This document shows, piece by piece, positions 1-8,849 of a stretch of 45,276 nucleotides of DNA; within the stretch, counting starts at the first letter, position 1, and each line of letters begins with the position of its first letter. Source of the stretch: Nakamurella sp. Its GTDB lineage: Bacteria; Actinomycetota; Actinomycetes; Mycobacteriales; Nakamurellaceae. A program made the translations under genes and the position numbers. The notes under the pieces were generated by a model that was not told where the DNA came from, ran no database searches, and was given only the letters and a program-made list of their open reading frames with translations. The stretch spans positions 1 to 45,276 of the forward strand of contig JADGOY010000010.1 of assembly GCA_017882715.1 (NCBI GenBank), in the 5' to 3' direction.

Positions 1-27
1 ACACACCGAGCGACGCTGGACAGGTGA
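1..27 (+). CDS. C-terminal end of an upstream gene (possibly PP2C phosphatase pstP), partial
   Basis: Frame 1 is open from the window edge and reads eight residues (THRATLDR) before TGA at 25-27. The stop overlaps the GTG start of the next gene by 4 bases (GTGA), the same coupling seen at the rodA/pbpA junction. In actinobacterial clusters of this kind the gene before rodA is normally the PP2C phosphatase pstP. The identity here is inferred from synteny only, since eight residues carry no family signal. Confidence 0.4.
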   Translation, partial: THRATLDR

Positions 28-1463
28 ACTCCCGCCGCCAACCCACCGGCCGGGTCGCGGAACTGTGGATGCTGATCTTCGCCGCGGTCATCGTCACGTC
101 GGCGCTTGTCCTGGTGCAGCTGAACCAGAACCGTTCGCTGAGCTGGAGCCTCGCCTATTACAGCGGCGGCTACCTGGCGGCGCTGGCGATCGCCCACCTG
201 TTGATCCGGCGGTACGCCCTGTACGCCGACCCGCTGCTGCTCCCGGTCGTGGCGTTGCTGAACGGCATCGGCCTGGTGATGATCTACCGGCTGGACCTGG
301 CCGCGGACGTGGCCGCGGTCAACCGCGGTGAGCCGACTCCGACCCCGCAGGCCTCGCTGCAGCTGGTCTGGACCGCGGTCGCCCTGGTCTTCTTCCTGGC
401 CGTGCTGCTGGTGGTGCGCGACCACACCGTTTTGCAGTCCTACGCCTACACGTTGGCGCTGGTGGGTGTTGTCTTCCTGGCCATCCCTGCGGTGCTGCCG
501 TCCAGCCTGTCCGAGGTCAACGGCGCCCAGATCTGGATCAAGGTTCCCGGCCTGTTCTCGATCCAGCCCGCGGAATTCGCCAAGATCGCCTTGATCATCT
601 TCGCGGCCGCCTTCCTGGTGTCCAAGCGCACCGTGCTGTCGACCGCGGGCAAGCGGCTGTTCGGCCTGGTGCTGCCCCGGGCGCGTGACCTCGGCCCGCT
701 GCTGGTCGCGTTGCTGCTGGCCCTGGCGGTGCTGGTCCGCGGCAAGGACCTCGGCACGGCGCTGCTGCTGTTCGGCACCCTGCTGGCGATGATCTACGTC
801 GCGACCGGCCGGGTGTCCTGGTTGATCATCGGCCTACTCGGGTTCGCCGGCGGCGCCTACCTGGCCTACCGGCTGTTCAGCCATGTCCGGGTCAGGGTCG
901 ACATCTGGCTGGACCCGTTCGGCGACCCGCTCGGCTCTGGCTACCAGCTCGTCCAGTCGCTGTTCGGCCTGGGCACCGGGGGCATCTTCGGCACCGGACT
1001 CGGTGCCGGCCGACCGGACATCGTGCCGTTCGCGTCGACCGACTTCATCATGGCCGCGCTGGGCGAGGAACTGGGACTGGTCGGGGTCGCGGCCATCCTG
1101 CTGTGCTACCTGATCCTGGCCGAGCGCGGAATCCGGACCGGGCTGGCCGCGCAGGACGGATTCGGCACGCTGCTGGCCGGCGGCTTGGCGTTCTCGCTCG
1201 CCCTGCAGGTGTTCATCGTCGTCGGCGGCGTCACCCGGCTGATCCCGTTGACCGGCCTTACCACCCCGTTTCTGTCCTACGGTGGCTCGTCGCTGCTGGC
1301 CAACTACGTGATCCTGGCCCTGCTGATCCGCATCTCCGATTCGTCCCGCCGGCCACCCGAACCCCGACCGGCGTCACCGCCGGCACGACCGGCGCCACTG
1401 TCCGAGGCGAACACCGAGATGGTGCCCGTGCTGAGCAAGGGCGACCCGGGTGACGCCTCGTGA
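24..1463 (+). CDS. rodA: SEDS-family peptidoglycan glycosyltransferase (FtsW/RodA)
   Basis: A 479-residue polytopic membrane protein of the SEDS family, which polymerises lipid II into glycan strands together with a class B penicillin-binding protein. About ten or more hydrophobic segments are visible. The family block with WLDP followed by GYQLVQS lies near residues 294-311, EELGLVG follows near 345, and the C-terminal LSYGGSS motif is near 419. The cytoplasmic tail is Pro/Arg-rich. The GTG start at 24 overlaps the upstream stop, and the TGA at 1461-1463 overlaps the pbpA GTG, so translation is probably coupled. RodA is preferred over FtsW because the direct partner is pbpA and the cluster matches the mycobacterial rodA-pbpA-pknA-pknB order. 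Confidence 0.93.
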   Translation: MNSRRQPTGRVAELWMLIFAAVIVTSALVLVQLNQNRSLSWSLAYYSGGYLAALAIAHLLIRRYALYADPLLLPVVALLNGIGLVMIYRLDLAADVAAVNRGEPTPTPQASLQLVWTAVALVFFLAVLLVVRDHTVLQSYAYTLALVGVVFLAIPAVLPSSLSEVNGAQIWIKVPGLFSIQPAEFAKIALIIFAAAFLVSKRTVLSTAGKRLFGLVLPRARDLGPLLVALLLALAVLVRGKDLGTALLLFGTLLAMIYVATGRVSWLIIGLLGFAGGAYLAYRLFSHVRVRVDIWLDPFGDPLGSGYQLVQSLFGLGTGGIFGTGLGAGRPDIVPFASTDFIMAALGEELGLVGVAAILLCYLILAERGIRTGLAAQDGFGTLLAGGLAFSLALQVFIVVGGVTRLIPLTGLTTPFLSYGGSSLLANYVILALLIRISDSSRRPPEPRPASPPARPAPLSEANTEMVPVLSKGDPGDAS

Positions 1464-2944
1464 AGCGGCCGCTGCGCCGACTCGGTACCGCCGTGATCGT
1501 GATGATCGGTCTGCTGCTGGCCAACATCGCCTACACCCAGGTCATCAAGGCCGATGACTACCGGGCCGACCCGAACAACAAACGCACCCTGGTGGCGGAG
1601 TACAGCCGGCAGCGCGGCCAGATCACCGCAGCCGGCGGCGTCGTGCTGGCCCGCTCCGATCCGGTCAACGACCAGTACCAGTACCAGCGGGTGTATCCGG
1701 GTGCCGGGATGTACGCGAACCTCACCGGCTATTACTCCATGCGCTACGGGCCGACCGGCCTGGAGCGGAACCAGAACGAGATCCTGTCCGGTGATTCCCC
1801 CGAGTTGATCGCCGGCCAGCTGTCCGACCTGATCACCGGGCGCGATCCGCGCGGTGGCAACGTCGAACTGACCGTGGTGCCCGCCGTCCAGCAGGCGGCA
1901 TACACCGCGATGACCGACAAGAAGTACGTCGGTGCCGTGGTGGCGATCGAACCGTCGACGGGGAAGATCCTGGCGATGGTGTCGACGCCGTCCTACAACC
2001 CGAACCCGCTGGCCAGCCACAGCGACGCGGTCCAGCGGAAGGCCTACAACGCCCTGCTCAACGACGACCCCAGCCCCCTGGTGAACCGGGCCACCGGCGC
2101 CGTCTACCCGCCCGGCTCCACCTTCAAGCTGGTGATCGCGGCGGCCGCACTCCAGCAGGAATACACGCCGCAGACCCCGGTCACCGGCAAGTCGAAGATC
2201 AACCTGCCGGACACCGGCGGGGCGACGTTGTCGAACTTCGGCGGCGAGACCTGCGGCAACGGCGGCGGCGCGGACGTCTCTTTGACCGAGGCCCTGGCCT
2301 TCTCCTGCAACACCGCCTTCGCCCAGGTCGCGATGAGTGTCGGCACCGTGCCGATCCGACGGCAGGCCGAGGCGCTGGGCATCGACGTGGCGCCGCCGCC
2401 CGACATCGGCGTCGACCTCGTCGGGTCGCGCCTGGGTGATGTGCCGGACACCGCGGCGCTGGCGCAGACCGGCATCGGTCAGCGGGACGTCGCGATGTCG
2501 CCCTTCCAGATGGCCTGGATCACGGCCACGATCGCCAATCGCGGGGATCAGATGGCGCCGCATCTGATCGCCAAGACCACCAAGCCGGATCTGTCGGTGA
2601 TCTCCCAGACCCAGCCGGAGTCACTCGGCCAGGCGATCCCGATTCCGGTGGCCGACGAGGTACGGGACATGATGGTGGCGTCCGAGAAGGAGACGCTGGG
2701 GTCCGGCGCGATCTCGAATCTCGTCATCGCATCGAAGACCGGGACCGCCGAACACGGAACGGACCCCAAGCACACTCCACCGCACGCGTGGTACGTGGCC
2801 TTCGCCCCGGCCGACAATCCGAAGGTCGCGGTGGCGGTGATGGTCGAGAACGGCGGCGGCCTCGGGCTGGACGCCACCGGATCGAAGGTCGCCGCGCCGA
2901 TCGGCCGTTCGGTGATCGCCGCCGCGTTGGCGGGCGGACCGTGA
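1460..2944 (+). CDS. pbpA: Class B penicillin-binding protein (transpeptidase) PbpA
   Basis: A 494-residue DD-transpeptidase that cross-links peptidoglycan, anchored by one N-terminal membrane segment (about residues 10-27). The three penicillin-binding motifs are visible: S220-TFK223 (SxxK, active-site serine), S282-C283-N284 (SxN) and K426-T-G (KTG). The N-terminal 150 residues form the dimerisation/non-penicillin-binding region, with an RYGPTGLE-type motif. The gene starts with GTG overlapping the rodA stop by 4 bases, and its own TGA overlaps the pknA start. It is the partner transpeptidase of the SEDS protein just upstream. All catalytic motifs are intact. Confidence 0.95.
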   Translation: MKRPLRRLGTAVIVMIGLLLANIAYTQVIKADDYRADPNNKRTLVAEYSRQRGQITAAGGVVLARSDPVNDQYQYQRVYPGAGMYANLTGYYSMRYGPTGLERNQNEILSGDSPELIAGQLSDLITGRDPRGGNVELTVVPAVQQAAYTAMTDKKYVGAVVAIEPSTGKILAMVSTPSYNPNPLASHSDAVQRKAYNALLNDDPSPLVNRATGAVYPPGSTFKLVIAAAALQQEYTPQTPVTGKSKINLPDTGGATLSNFGGETCGNGGGADVSLTEALAFSCNTAFAQVAMSVGTVPIRRQAEALGIDVAPPPDIGVDLVGSRLGDVPDTAALAQTGIGQRDVAMSPFQMAWITATIANRGDQMAPHLIAKTTKPDLSVISQTQPESLGQAIPIPVADEVRDMMVASEKETLGSGAISNLVIASKTGTAEHGTDPKHTPPHAWYVAFAPADNPKVAVAVMVENGGGLGLDATGSKVAAPIGRSVIAAALAGGP

Positions 2945-4188
2945 TGCTGACGCCCGGGTTGCTGCTGTCCGACCGCTACCGGCTGAACCGCTGCATCGCC
3001 GTGGGCGGCATGGGTGAGGTGTGGGCGGCCGACGACATCCGGCTCGTCCGAGTGGTGGCGGTGAAGATCCTCCGGTCGGAATTGACCGGTGATCCGGAGT
3101 TCGTCGACCGGTTCCGGACCGAGGCACGGATCACCGCTTCGCTCAACCACCCCGGTATCGCGTCGGTGTACGACTACGGCGAGGTCGCCACCGGCGGTGA
3201 CCCACGGAGGCGGAACACGGCCTACCTGGTGATGGAACTGATCGCCGGGGAGTCCCTGTCGGCCGCGTTGGCCCGGATGCACCGGCTGTCCGCGTCGCGG
3301 ACCCTGGACGTGCTGGATCAGGCCGGCCGCGCCCTGCAGGTCGCGCACGCCCGATTGCTGGTCCACCGCGACATCAAGCCCGGCAACCTGTTGATCACTC
3401 CCGGCGGCCAGGTCAAGATCACCGACTTCGGTATCGCGAAGGTCGCCCACCAGGTGCCGGTCACCCGTACCGGTTTGGTGATGGGCACGGCCCAGTACAT
3501 CTCGCCGGAACAGGCGACCGGGCATAACGCCGTGCCGGCCTCGGACATCTACTCGCTCGGCGTTGTCGCCTACGAATGCCTGGCCGGCCGATTGCCGTTC
3601 CCCGGTGAGAACGCCGTCGCGGTGGCGTTGGCCCACGTCAGGGACGTTCCCGGCCCGCTGCCGGCCGATGTGCCGGCCCCGGTCGCTGCGCTGGTCATGC
3701 AGCTGCTGGTCAAGGATCCCGCCGCCCGCTTGCCGAACGGAGCCGCACTGGCCCAGGCCGTCGGCCGGGTGCGATCAGCGGCCGCATCGGGTACCGGGGT
3801 GCTCTCGACGGCGCCGCCCGGCCTGCCCCGACCCATCCGCCCGACCGCCAGCTTCGCCTCCGCCGGACTGATTCCCGCGACGGGCGGAGCCGCGGTCCGC
3901 GCGGCGGTGCCGACCGGTCAACGCCGCGCACCGACCGCCGGCCCGCACCGGAATCAACCATTCCCAGCCACCGGGCAGTCCCACCCATCGCCGGTGCGCC
4001 GCCCGGCCGGGCGGCGCACCGGGCTCGCGGTCATGCTGGCGTTGCTGGTGCTGGCCTTGGCCGCCATGGCGGGTGTGGTGATCGACCAGCTCGCGGCCGG
4101 CATGCCAGCGCCGGCTGCGACCACCCGGTTGGGGTTCGCCCCCGGCGCCGGCTCCGGCCAAGGCACGCTGGGCGGATGGTCCTCGTGA
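2944..4188 (+). CDS. pknA: Membrane-anchored Ser/Thr protein kinase PknA
   Basis: A 414-residue Hanks-type kinase. The glycine loop is AVGGMGEV (from residue 19), the ATP lysine is K41, the catalytic loop HRDIKPGN contains D143, and the DFG aspartate is D161. A Pro/Ala-rich linker leads to one membrane helix at about 360-382 and a short, domain-free outer segment, so there are no PASTA repeats, as in mycobacterial PknA. The ATG at 2944 touches the pbpA TGA. An in-frame GTG at 2941 would give the same GTGA overlap used upstream and is an equally good start. It probably controls growth and division enzymes encoded in the same cluster. Confidence 0.92.
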   Translation: MLTPGLLLSDRYRLNRCIAVGGMGEVWAADDIRLVRVVAVKILRSELTGDPEFVDRFRTEARITASLNHPGIASVYDYGEVATGGDPRRRNTAYLVMELIAGESLSAALARMHRLSASRTLDVLDQAGRALQVAHARLLVHRDIKPGNLLITPGGQVKITDFGIAKVAHQVPVTRTGLVMGTAQYISPEQATGHNAVPASDIYSLGVVAYECLAGRLPFPGENAVAVALAHVRDVPGPLPADVPAPVAALVMQLLVKDPAARLPNGAALAQAVGRVRSAAASGTGVLSTAPPGLPRPIRPTASFASAGLIPATGGAAVRAAVPTGQRRAPTAGPHRNQPFPATGQSHPSPVRRPAGRRTGLAVMLALLVLALAAMAGVVIDQLAAGMPAPAATTRLGFAPGAGSGQGTLGGWSS

Positions 4189-4405
4189 TCGGTACCGCCG
4201 AGCAGGCAACCCGGGTGAGCGGATCCGCGTCGTCACCACGGCGGCCGTCCGCCTGCGGGGCGTCGTTGGTCGTGCTGCCATCGGGCCCCGGGTCGCGGGG
4301 ATGGTCGCCAGCGGCGAGCCGGGACGGATCGGCCGGTTGTCGCGCGGCATCATCACAACGGATCAAGGGCTCGGTCAGCACCTGCGGTGTTCACGAAGGA
4401 CGGCA
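4189..4405. other. pknA-pknB intergenic gap
   Basis: A 217-base gap between genes that are usually overlapping in other actinobacteria. Short open frames here (for example one starting at 4176) show no family resemblance. The gap could hold a separate pknB promoter, but no clear -35/-10 pair stands out. The pknB ribosome-binding site GAAGGA is at its right end (4395-4400). Confidence 0.5.
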
Positions 4406-6676
4406 ATGACGGCACACCTTTTCGGCGATCGCTACCAGGTCGGGGACACTCTCGGCTTCGGCGGTATGTCCGAGGTGCACCGTGGCCGTGACCTGCGCCT
4501 GGGTCGGGATGTGGCAGTGAAGGTGCTGCGCGCCGACCTGGCGCGAGACCCGTCGTTCCAGGCGCGGTTCCGGCGGGAGGCGCAAAACGCCGCGTCGTTG
4601 AATCATCCGGCGATCGTGGCGGTCTACGACACCGGTGAGACGGCCGGGGAGACCGGCCCGGTGCCGTACATCGTCATGGAGTTCGTCGACGGCGACACTC
4701 TCCGGGACGTGCTCAGACGGGAGGGACCGATGCCGCCGCGGCGGGCGATGGAGATCGTCGCCGACGTGTGCGCGGCGCTGGATTTCTCGCACCGGCACGG
4801 GATCGTGCATCGGGACGTCAAACCCGCGAACATCATGTTGAACCGGGCCGGCGCGGTGAAGGTGATGGACTTCGGCATCGCCCGTGCCGTGTCGGACGGC
4901 CAGGCCACCATGACGGCGACCTCCGCGGTGATCGGGACGGCGCAGTACCTCTCGCCGGAGCAGGCTCGGGGTGAATCCGTGGACGCCCGATCGGATGTGT
5001 ATGCGACCGGGTGCGTGTTGTACGAGTTGTTGACCGGGCAGCCGCCGTTCACCGGTGATTCGCCGGTGGCGATCGCCTACCAGCACGTGCGGGAGGCTCC
5101 CCGACCGCCCAGCGAGGCGCAGCCAGGACTGCCCAAGGAACTCGACGCGATCGTGTTGAAGGCGCTGAACAAGAACCCGCTCAACCGCTACCAGACGGCC
5201 GCGGAGATGCGATCGGACCTGGTACGGGCGTTGTCCGGGCAGGCGGTGCAGGCCACCCCGCTGATGTCCGACGACGAGCGGACCGAGTTGATGCGGGCGG
5301 CGCCGACGCGGGTGGCTGGTGGTTCACCGCCGTTGCTGGCCCCCCCGGTAGGGTCGGTGCCGGACGGGGACTGGGAACCGGAGGAGACCGACCGGTCCAA
5401 GCGGGTGTGGGGTTTCGTCGGCATCGGCGTGCTGTGCGTGGCGTTGCTGGCCGGGGCGATCTGGCTGACCCTGCGGGTGATCAGCGCGCCGCCGCCGCCG
5501 GCGCTGGTCGCGGTGCCGGACCTGTCCGGGATGTCGCTGGAGGAGGCCACCGCCAAACTTCGGGACAGCCGGTTGACCCTGGGCACGGTGACGCCCACCG
5601 AGTCCAGCGACCAGGACAAGGACAAGATCGTCAATCAGCGTCCGTCCAGCCAGACCCAGGTCGCCCAGGATTCCCCGGTCAACCTGGAGATCGGCAAGGG
5701 CGTCAGCCTGGTGGCCGTGCCCAACGTCGTCAGCTACACCCCGGACGCCGCCAAGAAGGCGCTGAACGACGCCAACCTGCAGTACCAGGAGGTTCCGCAA
5801 TCCTCCGCCGACGCCGACAAGGGCAAGGCACTGGCCCAGGACCCCGCGGCGCAGACGCAGGTGGCGCCCGGCTCGACGGTCAAGGTCACCATCGGCACCG
5901 GCCTGGAAACCGTGCAGGTACCCGATGGCATCGTGGGCCAGAGCCTGGACGATGCCACCGCGGCCCTGGCGGCGGTCAAGCTGCAGGTGGTGTCCCAGGA
6001 GGCCGACGGGACCGAACCGGCCAACCAGGTGACGGGCATCGACCCGGCCGCGGGGACCAGGGTGCAGGAGGGCACCACGATCACCCTGACGGTGTCGAAC
6101 AACAGCCTGATGGTCATGCCCAACCTGCAGAACAGCACGCCCGACGAAGCCGTTGCCATCCTGCAGCACAAGGGCTGGTCAGGCGCCGCCGACAGCCTGA
6201 GCAGATCGACGAAGGTCACCACCAACCCCGGTCTGGTCGGCGCCATACTCTCCCAGTCCCCCGCGCAGGGCACAGTCGTCCCGAAGGCCGGGACAGCGGT
6301 GAGGGTCGTCGTCGGAGAGGCCGGCACGATCACCATCCCCGACGTCGTCGGCAAGACCGAGGCCGACGCGCGGGCCGCGATGAACGGGATCCCGAACATC
6401 ACCTGGGGTGTCGCCGGCGACACTCCGCCCGGCAAGGCGGGCACCGTCCAGGGGCAGACCGCCGCCGGCGCGGTGCCGGCCGGTACCGCGGTCACGGTGA
6501 ACGTCTACGGACCGGAGGCGGCGCCCGCGCCGGCGCCCGGAACGACCGCGCCCGGAACGACCGCGCCCGGAACGACCGCAGCCGGAACGACCGCGACCGG
6601 AACGCCTGCGACCGGAACGCCTGCGACCGGAACGCCTGCGACCCCACCCGCCAGCCCACCGGCCACTAGCGGGTAA
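4406..6676 (+). CDS. pknB: Ser/Thr protein kinase PknB with five PASTA domains
   Basis: A 756-residue receptor-type kinase sensing peptidoglycan fragments. The kinase domain has K39, catalytic D137 in HRDVKPAN and DFG D155. The juxtamembrane linker contains TRVAGG-like Thr residues, and the membrane helix is at about 334-356. Five PASTA repeats follow from about residue 368 (starting VAVPDLSG, VAVPNVVS, VQVPDGIV, LMVMPNLQ and ITIPDVVG). The known mycobacterial protein has four. The C-terminal 50 residues are a Thr/Pro/Ala low-complexity tail built from a 15-base tandem repeat. The start is ATG 4406 because GAAGGA lies 5 bases upstream and the kinase fold begins at once; a longer in-frame extension to 4301 looks non-coding. 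All catalytic residues are present. Confidence 0.94.
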   Translation: MTAHLFGDRYQVGDTLGFGGMSEVHRGRDLRLGRDVAVKVLRADLARDPSFQARFRREAQNAASLNHPAIVAVYDTGETAGETGPVPYIVMEFVDGDTLRDVLRREGPMPPRRAMEIVADVCAALDFSHRHGIVHRDVKPANIMLNRAGAVKVMDFGIARAVSDGQATMTATSAVIGTAQYLSPEQARGESVDARSDVYATGCVLYELLTGQPPFTGDSPVAIAYQHVREAPRPPSEAQPGLPKELDAIVLKALNKNPLNRYQTAAEMRSDLVRALSGQAVQATPLMSDDERTELMRAAPTRVAGGSPPLLAPPVGSVPDGDWEPEETDRSKRVWGFVGIGVLCVALLAGAIWLTLRVISAPPPPALVAVPDLSGMSLEEATAKLRDSRLTLGTVTPTESSDQDKDKIVNQRPSSQTQVAQDSPVNLEIGKGVSLVAVPNVVSYTPDAAKKALNDANLQYQEVPQSSADADKGKALAQDPAAQTQVAPGSTVKVTIGTGLETVQVPDGIVGQSLDDATAALAAVKLQVVSQEADGTEPANQVTGIDPAAGTRVQEGTTITLTVSNNSLMVMPNLQNSTPDEAVAILQHKGWSGAADSLSRSTKVTTNPGLVGAILSQSPAQGTVVPKAGTAVRVVVGEAGTITIPDVVGKTEADARAAMNGIPNITWGVAGDTPPGKAGTVQGQTAAGAVPAGTAVTVNVYGPEAAPAPAPGTTAPGTTAPGTTAAGTTATGTPATGTPATGTPATPPASPPATSG
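6533..6637 (+). repeat. 15-base tandem repeat encoding the APGTT/ATGTP tail of PknB
   Basis: Seven head-to-tail 15-base units with core GCGCCCGGAACGACC, drifting to GCGACCGGAACGCCT in the last three. They encode APGTT three times, AAGTT once and ATGTP three times. The period is a multiple of three, so changes in copy number would keep the frame and only change the length of the outer tail. Such tails are often O-glycosylated or wall-associated in actinobacteria (family knowledge, not shown here). Confidence 0.85.
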
Positions 6677-6770
6677 CGCGTTCCGCCGCTGTCCGGCCGG
6701 GCGCAGATTCACCTGGTAGGTCCAAAGGGAACTCACCGATTCCACACGTCCGAAGGTGACTCTGACACCC

Positions 6771-8393
6771 ATGAGCCAGGACATGCCCCCACGCCCCGAC
6801 AGCGATCGGTCCATGGGAACTGCCGGACCCCCCGATCCAGCTGAATCGGGGGGTCCCGCCCGTACCGGTCCGCCACCCGTGACCCAGCCCGGATACGCCG
6901 CGCCCTCACCGTCGGACCAACCGACCGCCGTGCCGGGCTCGACCGGCTACCCGGGCTCGACCGCACGCCCCGGCACCGGGTGGAGCCGGCAGATGGATTC
7001 GGACACCGGCCCGGTCCCCGGCCGGCCCGCGCAGACCGACCAGGACTGGTGGCGTCCGCGGCCCAGTGGGGCGTGGTCCGCTCCCACCTGGGGCGACAAC
7101 ACGCCGCTGTCCGGCGGGTCGCCCTATGATCCGAACCGGCAGACCGGAACCACGCACACCCAGGCCTGGTCCGGCGGGGGTTCGGCCAGCGGCTACAGCC
7201 CGTACCAACCGCAGAGCTACGGCCCGGTCACCGGCAGCGCGACAGCCGGGAGGAACGGATCGGTCACCACCGTGAAGACCCATCGCGGCACGATCCTGGT
7301 CGCCACCGCGGCGACCGTGGCGCTGCTCGCAGGTTTCGGCGGTGGCTTCCTCGGCGGTCACCTGGCCTCGAATTCGAGCTCGGCGGACAGCTCGCTCACC
7401 CGGATCGGCACGTCCGCCCCCGTTTCGGACAACCACGTCGCCGCCCCGGCCGGATCGGTGCAGGAAGTCGCGACGAAGGTGCTGCCGTCCACCGTCTCCG
7501 TGCTGGCCAGCTCCTCCAGCAGCGGTGGCGAGGGGTCAGGCATCATCCTCACGGACGACGGCCTGATCCTGACCAACAATCACGTCGTCGAGGGCGCCAC
7601 CGATCTGCAGGTGCAGTTCAACGACGGCACCGCGGCAGCAGCCGAAGTGGTCGGCAAGACCGCGACCGACGACCTCGCGGTGATCAAGGCGCAAGGCGTT
7701 TCCGGACTCACCCCGGCCACCCTCGGCACATCCGGCAACCTGCAGGTAGGACAGCCGGTGGTGGCCATCGGTTCGCCACTGGGACTGTCCGCGACCGTGA
7801 CATCCGGCATCGTCTCGGCGCTCAACCGCCCGGTGCGGACGTCCTCCTCCCAGCAGACCCAGTCCGGCGCGTCCGGTCAGGACACCGTGATGAACGCGGT
7901 CCAGACCGACGCCGCCATCAACCCCGGCAACTCCGGTGGCGCCTTGGTCGACATGAGCGGTGCCGTCATCGGCATCAACTCGGCGATCGCCTCGCTGTCC
8001 AGTTCCTCCGACGGCAGCCAGGCCGGTTCGATCGGCGTCGGTTTCGCCATCCCGATCGACCAGGCCAAGCGGATCGCGCAGGAGATCATCGACACCGGCA
8101 AGGCCACCCAGGCCGTGCTCGGCGCGTCGGTCAGAGACACCTCGACCGGTTCCAGCCAGATCTCCTCGGGCGCGGAACTCGCCAACATCACGCCCGGCAG
8201 CGGCGCGGAGTCCGCGGGCCTGCAGTCCGGCGACGTCGTCACCAAGGTGGGCAACCAATCGGTGGAGTCCGCGGACGCGCTGATCGCCGCGATCCGGTCC
8301 GCCCAGCCGGGCGGCAACACCGAGATCACCTACACCCGTGGCTCGGACACCGAGACCGTCACCGTCACGCTCGGCTCTGCCACCGCCAACTGA
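6771..8393 (+). CDS. Membrane-anchored HtrA/DegP-type serine protease with PDZ domain
   Basis: A 540-residue S1C protease for extracytoplasmic protein quality control. A long Pro/Gly/Ser-rich cytoplasmic region (1-170) precedes one membrane helix (about 173-198). The trypsin-like domain carries the triad H271 (TNNHVVEG), D301 (TDDLAVIK) and S388 (NPGNSGGAL). A C-terminal PDZ domain occupies roughly 450-535, with the GDVVTKVG strand. The architecture matches actinobacterial PepD/HtrA proteins. The gene follows pknB by 94 bases on the same strand and is not part of the usual M. tuberculosis block. ATG 6771 is chosen; an in-frame GTG at 6756 is possible because no clear ribosome-binding site separates them. 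Confidence 0.93.
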   Translation: MSQDMPPRPDSDRSMGTAGPPDPAESGGPARTGPPPVTQPGYAAPSPSDQPTAVPGSTGYPGSTARPGTGWSRQMDSDTGPVPGRPAQTDQDWWRPRPSGAWSAPTWGDNTPLSGGSPYDPNRQTGTTHTQAWSGGGSASGYSPYQPQSYGPVTGSATAGRNGSVTTVKTHRGTILVATAATVALLAGFGGGFLGGHLASNSSSADSSLTRIGTSAPVSDNHVAAPAGSVQEVATKVLPSTVSVLASSSSSGGEGSGIILTDDGLILTNNHVVEGATDLQVQFNDGTAAAAEVVGKTATDDLAVIKAQGVSGLTPATLGTSGNLQVGQPVVAIGSPLGLSATVTSGIVSALNRPVRTSSSQQTQSGASGQDTVMNAVQTDAAINPGNSGGALVDMSGAVIGINSAIASLSSSSDGSQAGSIGVGFAIPIDQAKRIAQEIIDTGKATQAVLGASVRDTSTGSSQISSGAELANITPGSGAESAGLQSGDVVTKVGNQSVESADALIAAIRSAQPGGNTEITYTRGSDTETVTVTLGSATAN

Positions 8394-8437
8394 GCTCCAG
8401 CGGCACGGCGCCACGGCACTGAAGCGCCTGACGGCAA

Positions 8438-8474
8438 CTGCCTGGGTACGACGCCCCTACGTCGTCCCGGGCAG
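8438..8474. terminator. Hairpin between convergent htrA-like and hypothetical genes
   Basis: CTGCCTGGGTACGACG at 8438-8453 can pair, with one mismatch and one bulge, with ACGTCGTCCCGGGCAG at 8459-8474 around a 5-base loop. It lies just after the protease gene and overlaps the last codons of the convergent gene. This is the expected place for a shared bidirectional terminator. There is no T-run, which is common in high-GC actinobacteria. Confidence 0.5.
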
Positions 8475-8834
8475 TTCGTCGTTCTCTGCGTTCTCTGCGC
8501 CTGATGGGCTCGGTCCGTAGAGGGATCGGTAGGCGGCGCTCGCGGTGTCGGCCTGCCGGGCATCGTGCTCGACAGCCCAGCGCCGGGTCGCCCGGTCGAT
8601 GGCGATGGTGGTCCAGCCGCGGCCGTCCTCGTCGCTCAGGTGGATCAGCATGGTGGAAGCGTTGTGTTCCACCCGCAGCCGGTGGAGCGGGTTGCCCTGC
8701 TCGTGCAGACCCCTGACGGCCTTGACAGCCGCGCCCGCCGACTCCGGTGCAGGTTCGTCGGCGACAAAGGATGTCCATCGGCTGCGCGGCGGAGGGCCGT
8801 CCCGCTTGTCCTTCGGCGCCGGACTCTTCCCCAC
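8457..8834 (-). CDS. Conserved hypothetical protein, 125 aa
   Basis: A soluble, highly charged protein with a Lys/Arg/Pro-rich N-terminus and a compact region around residues 45-110 (HRLRVEHNASTMLIHLSDED, then GWTTIAIDRATRRWAVE). No family is recognised. It starts with GTG at 8834, only 15 bases after the stop of the trpG/pabA-like gene on the same strand, so it is probably the last gene of that operon. Codon use is like its neighbours. No signal peptide or membrane segment is seen. Confidence 0.65.
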   Translation of the reverse strand: MGKSPAPKDKRDGPPPRSRWTSFVADEPAPESAGAAVKAVRGLHEQGNPLHRLRVEHNASTMLIHLSDEDGRGWTTIAIDRATRRWAVEHDARQADTASAAYRSLYGPSPSGAENAENDELPGTT

Positions 8835-8849
8835 GGCTGGCGCTCGACC

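Noticed and set aside
446-778. Long antisense open frames opposite rodA, pbpA, pknB, htrA and others
   Set aside because: They mirror the high-GC codon bias of the real genes, lack family motifs and good starts; all are shadow frames.
4176-4409. 77-aa frame in the pknA-pknB gap
   Set aside because: It overlaps the pknA end and the pknB start, has no ribosome-binding site and no family resemblance.
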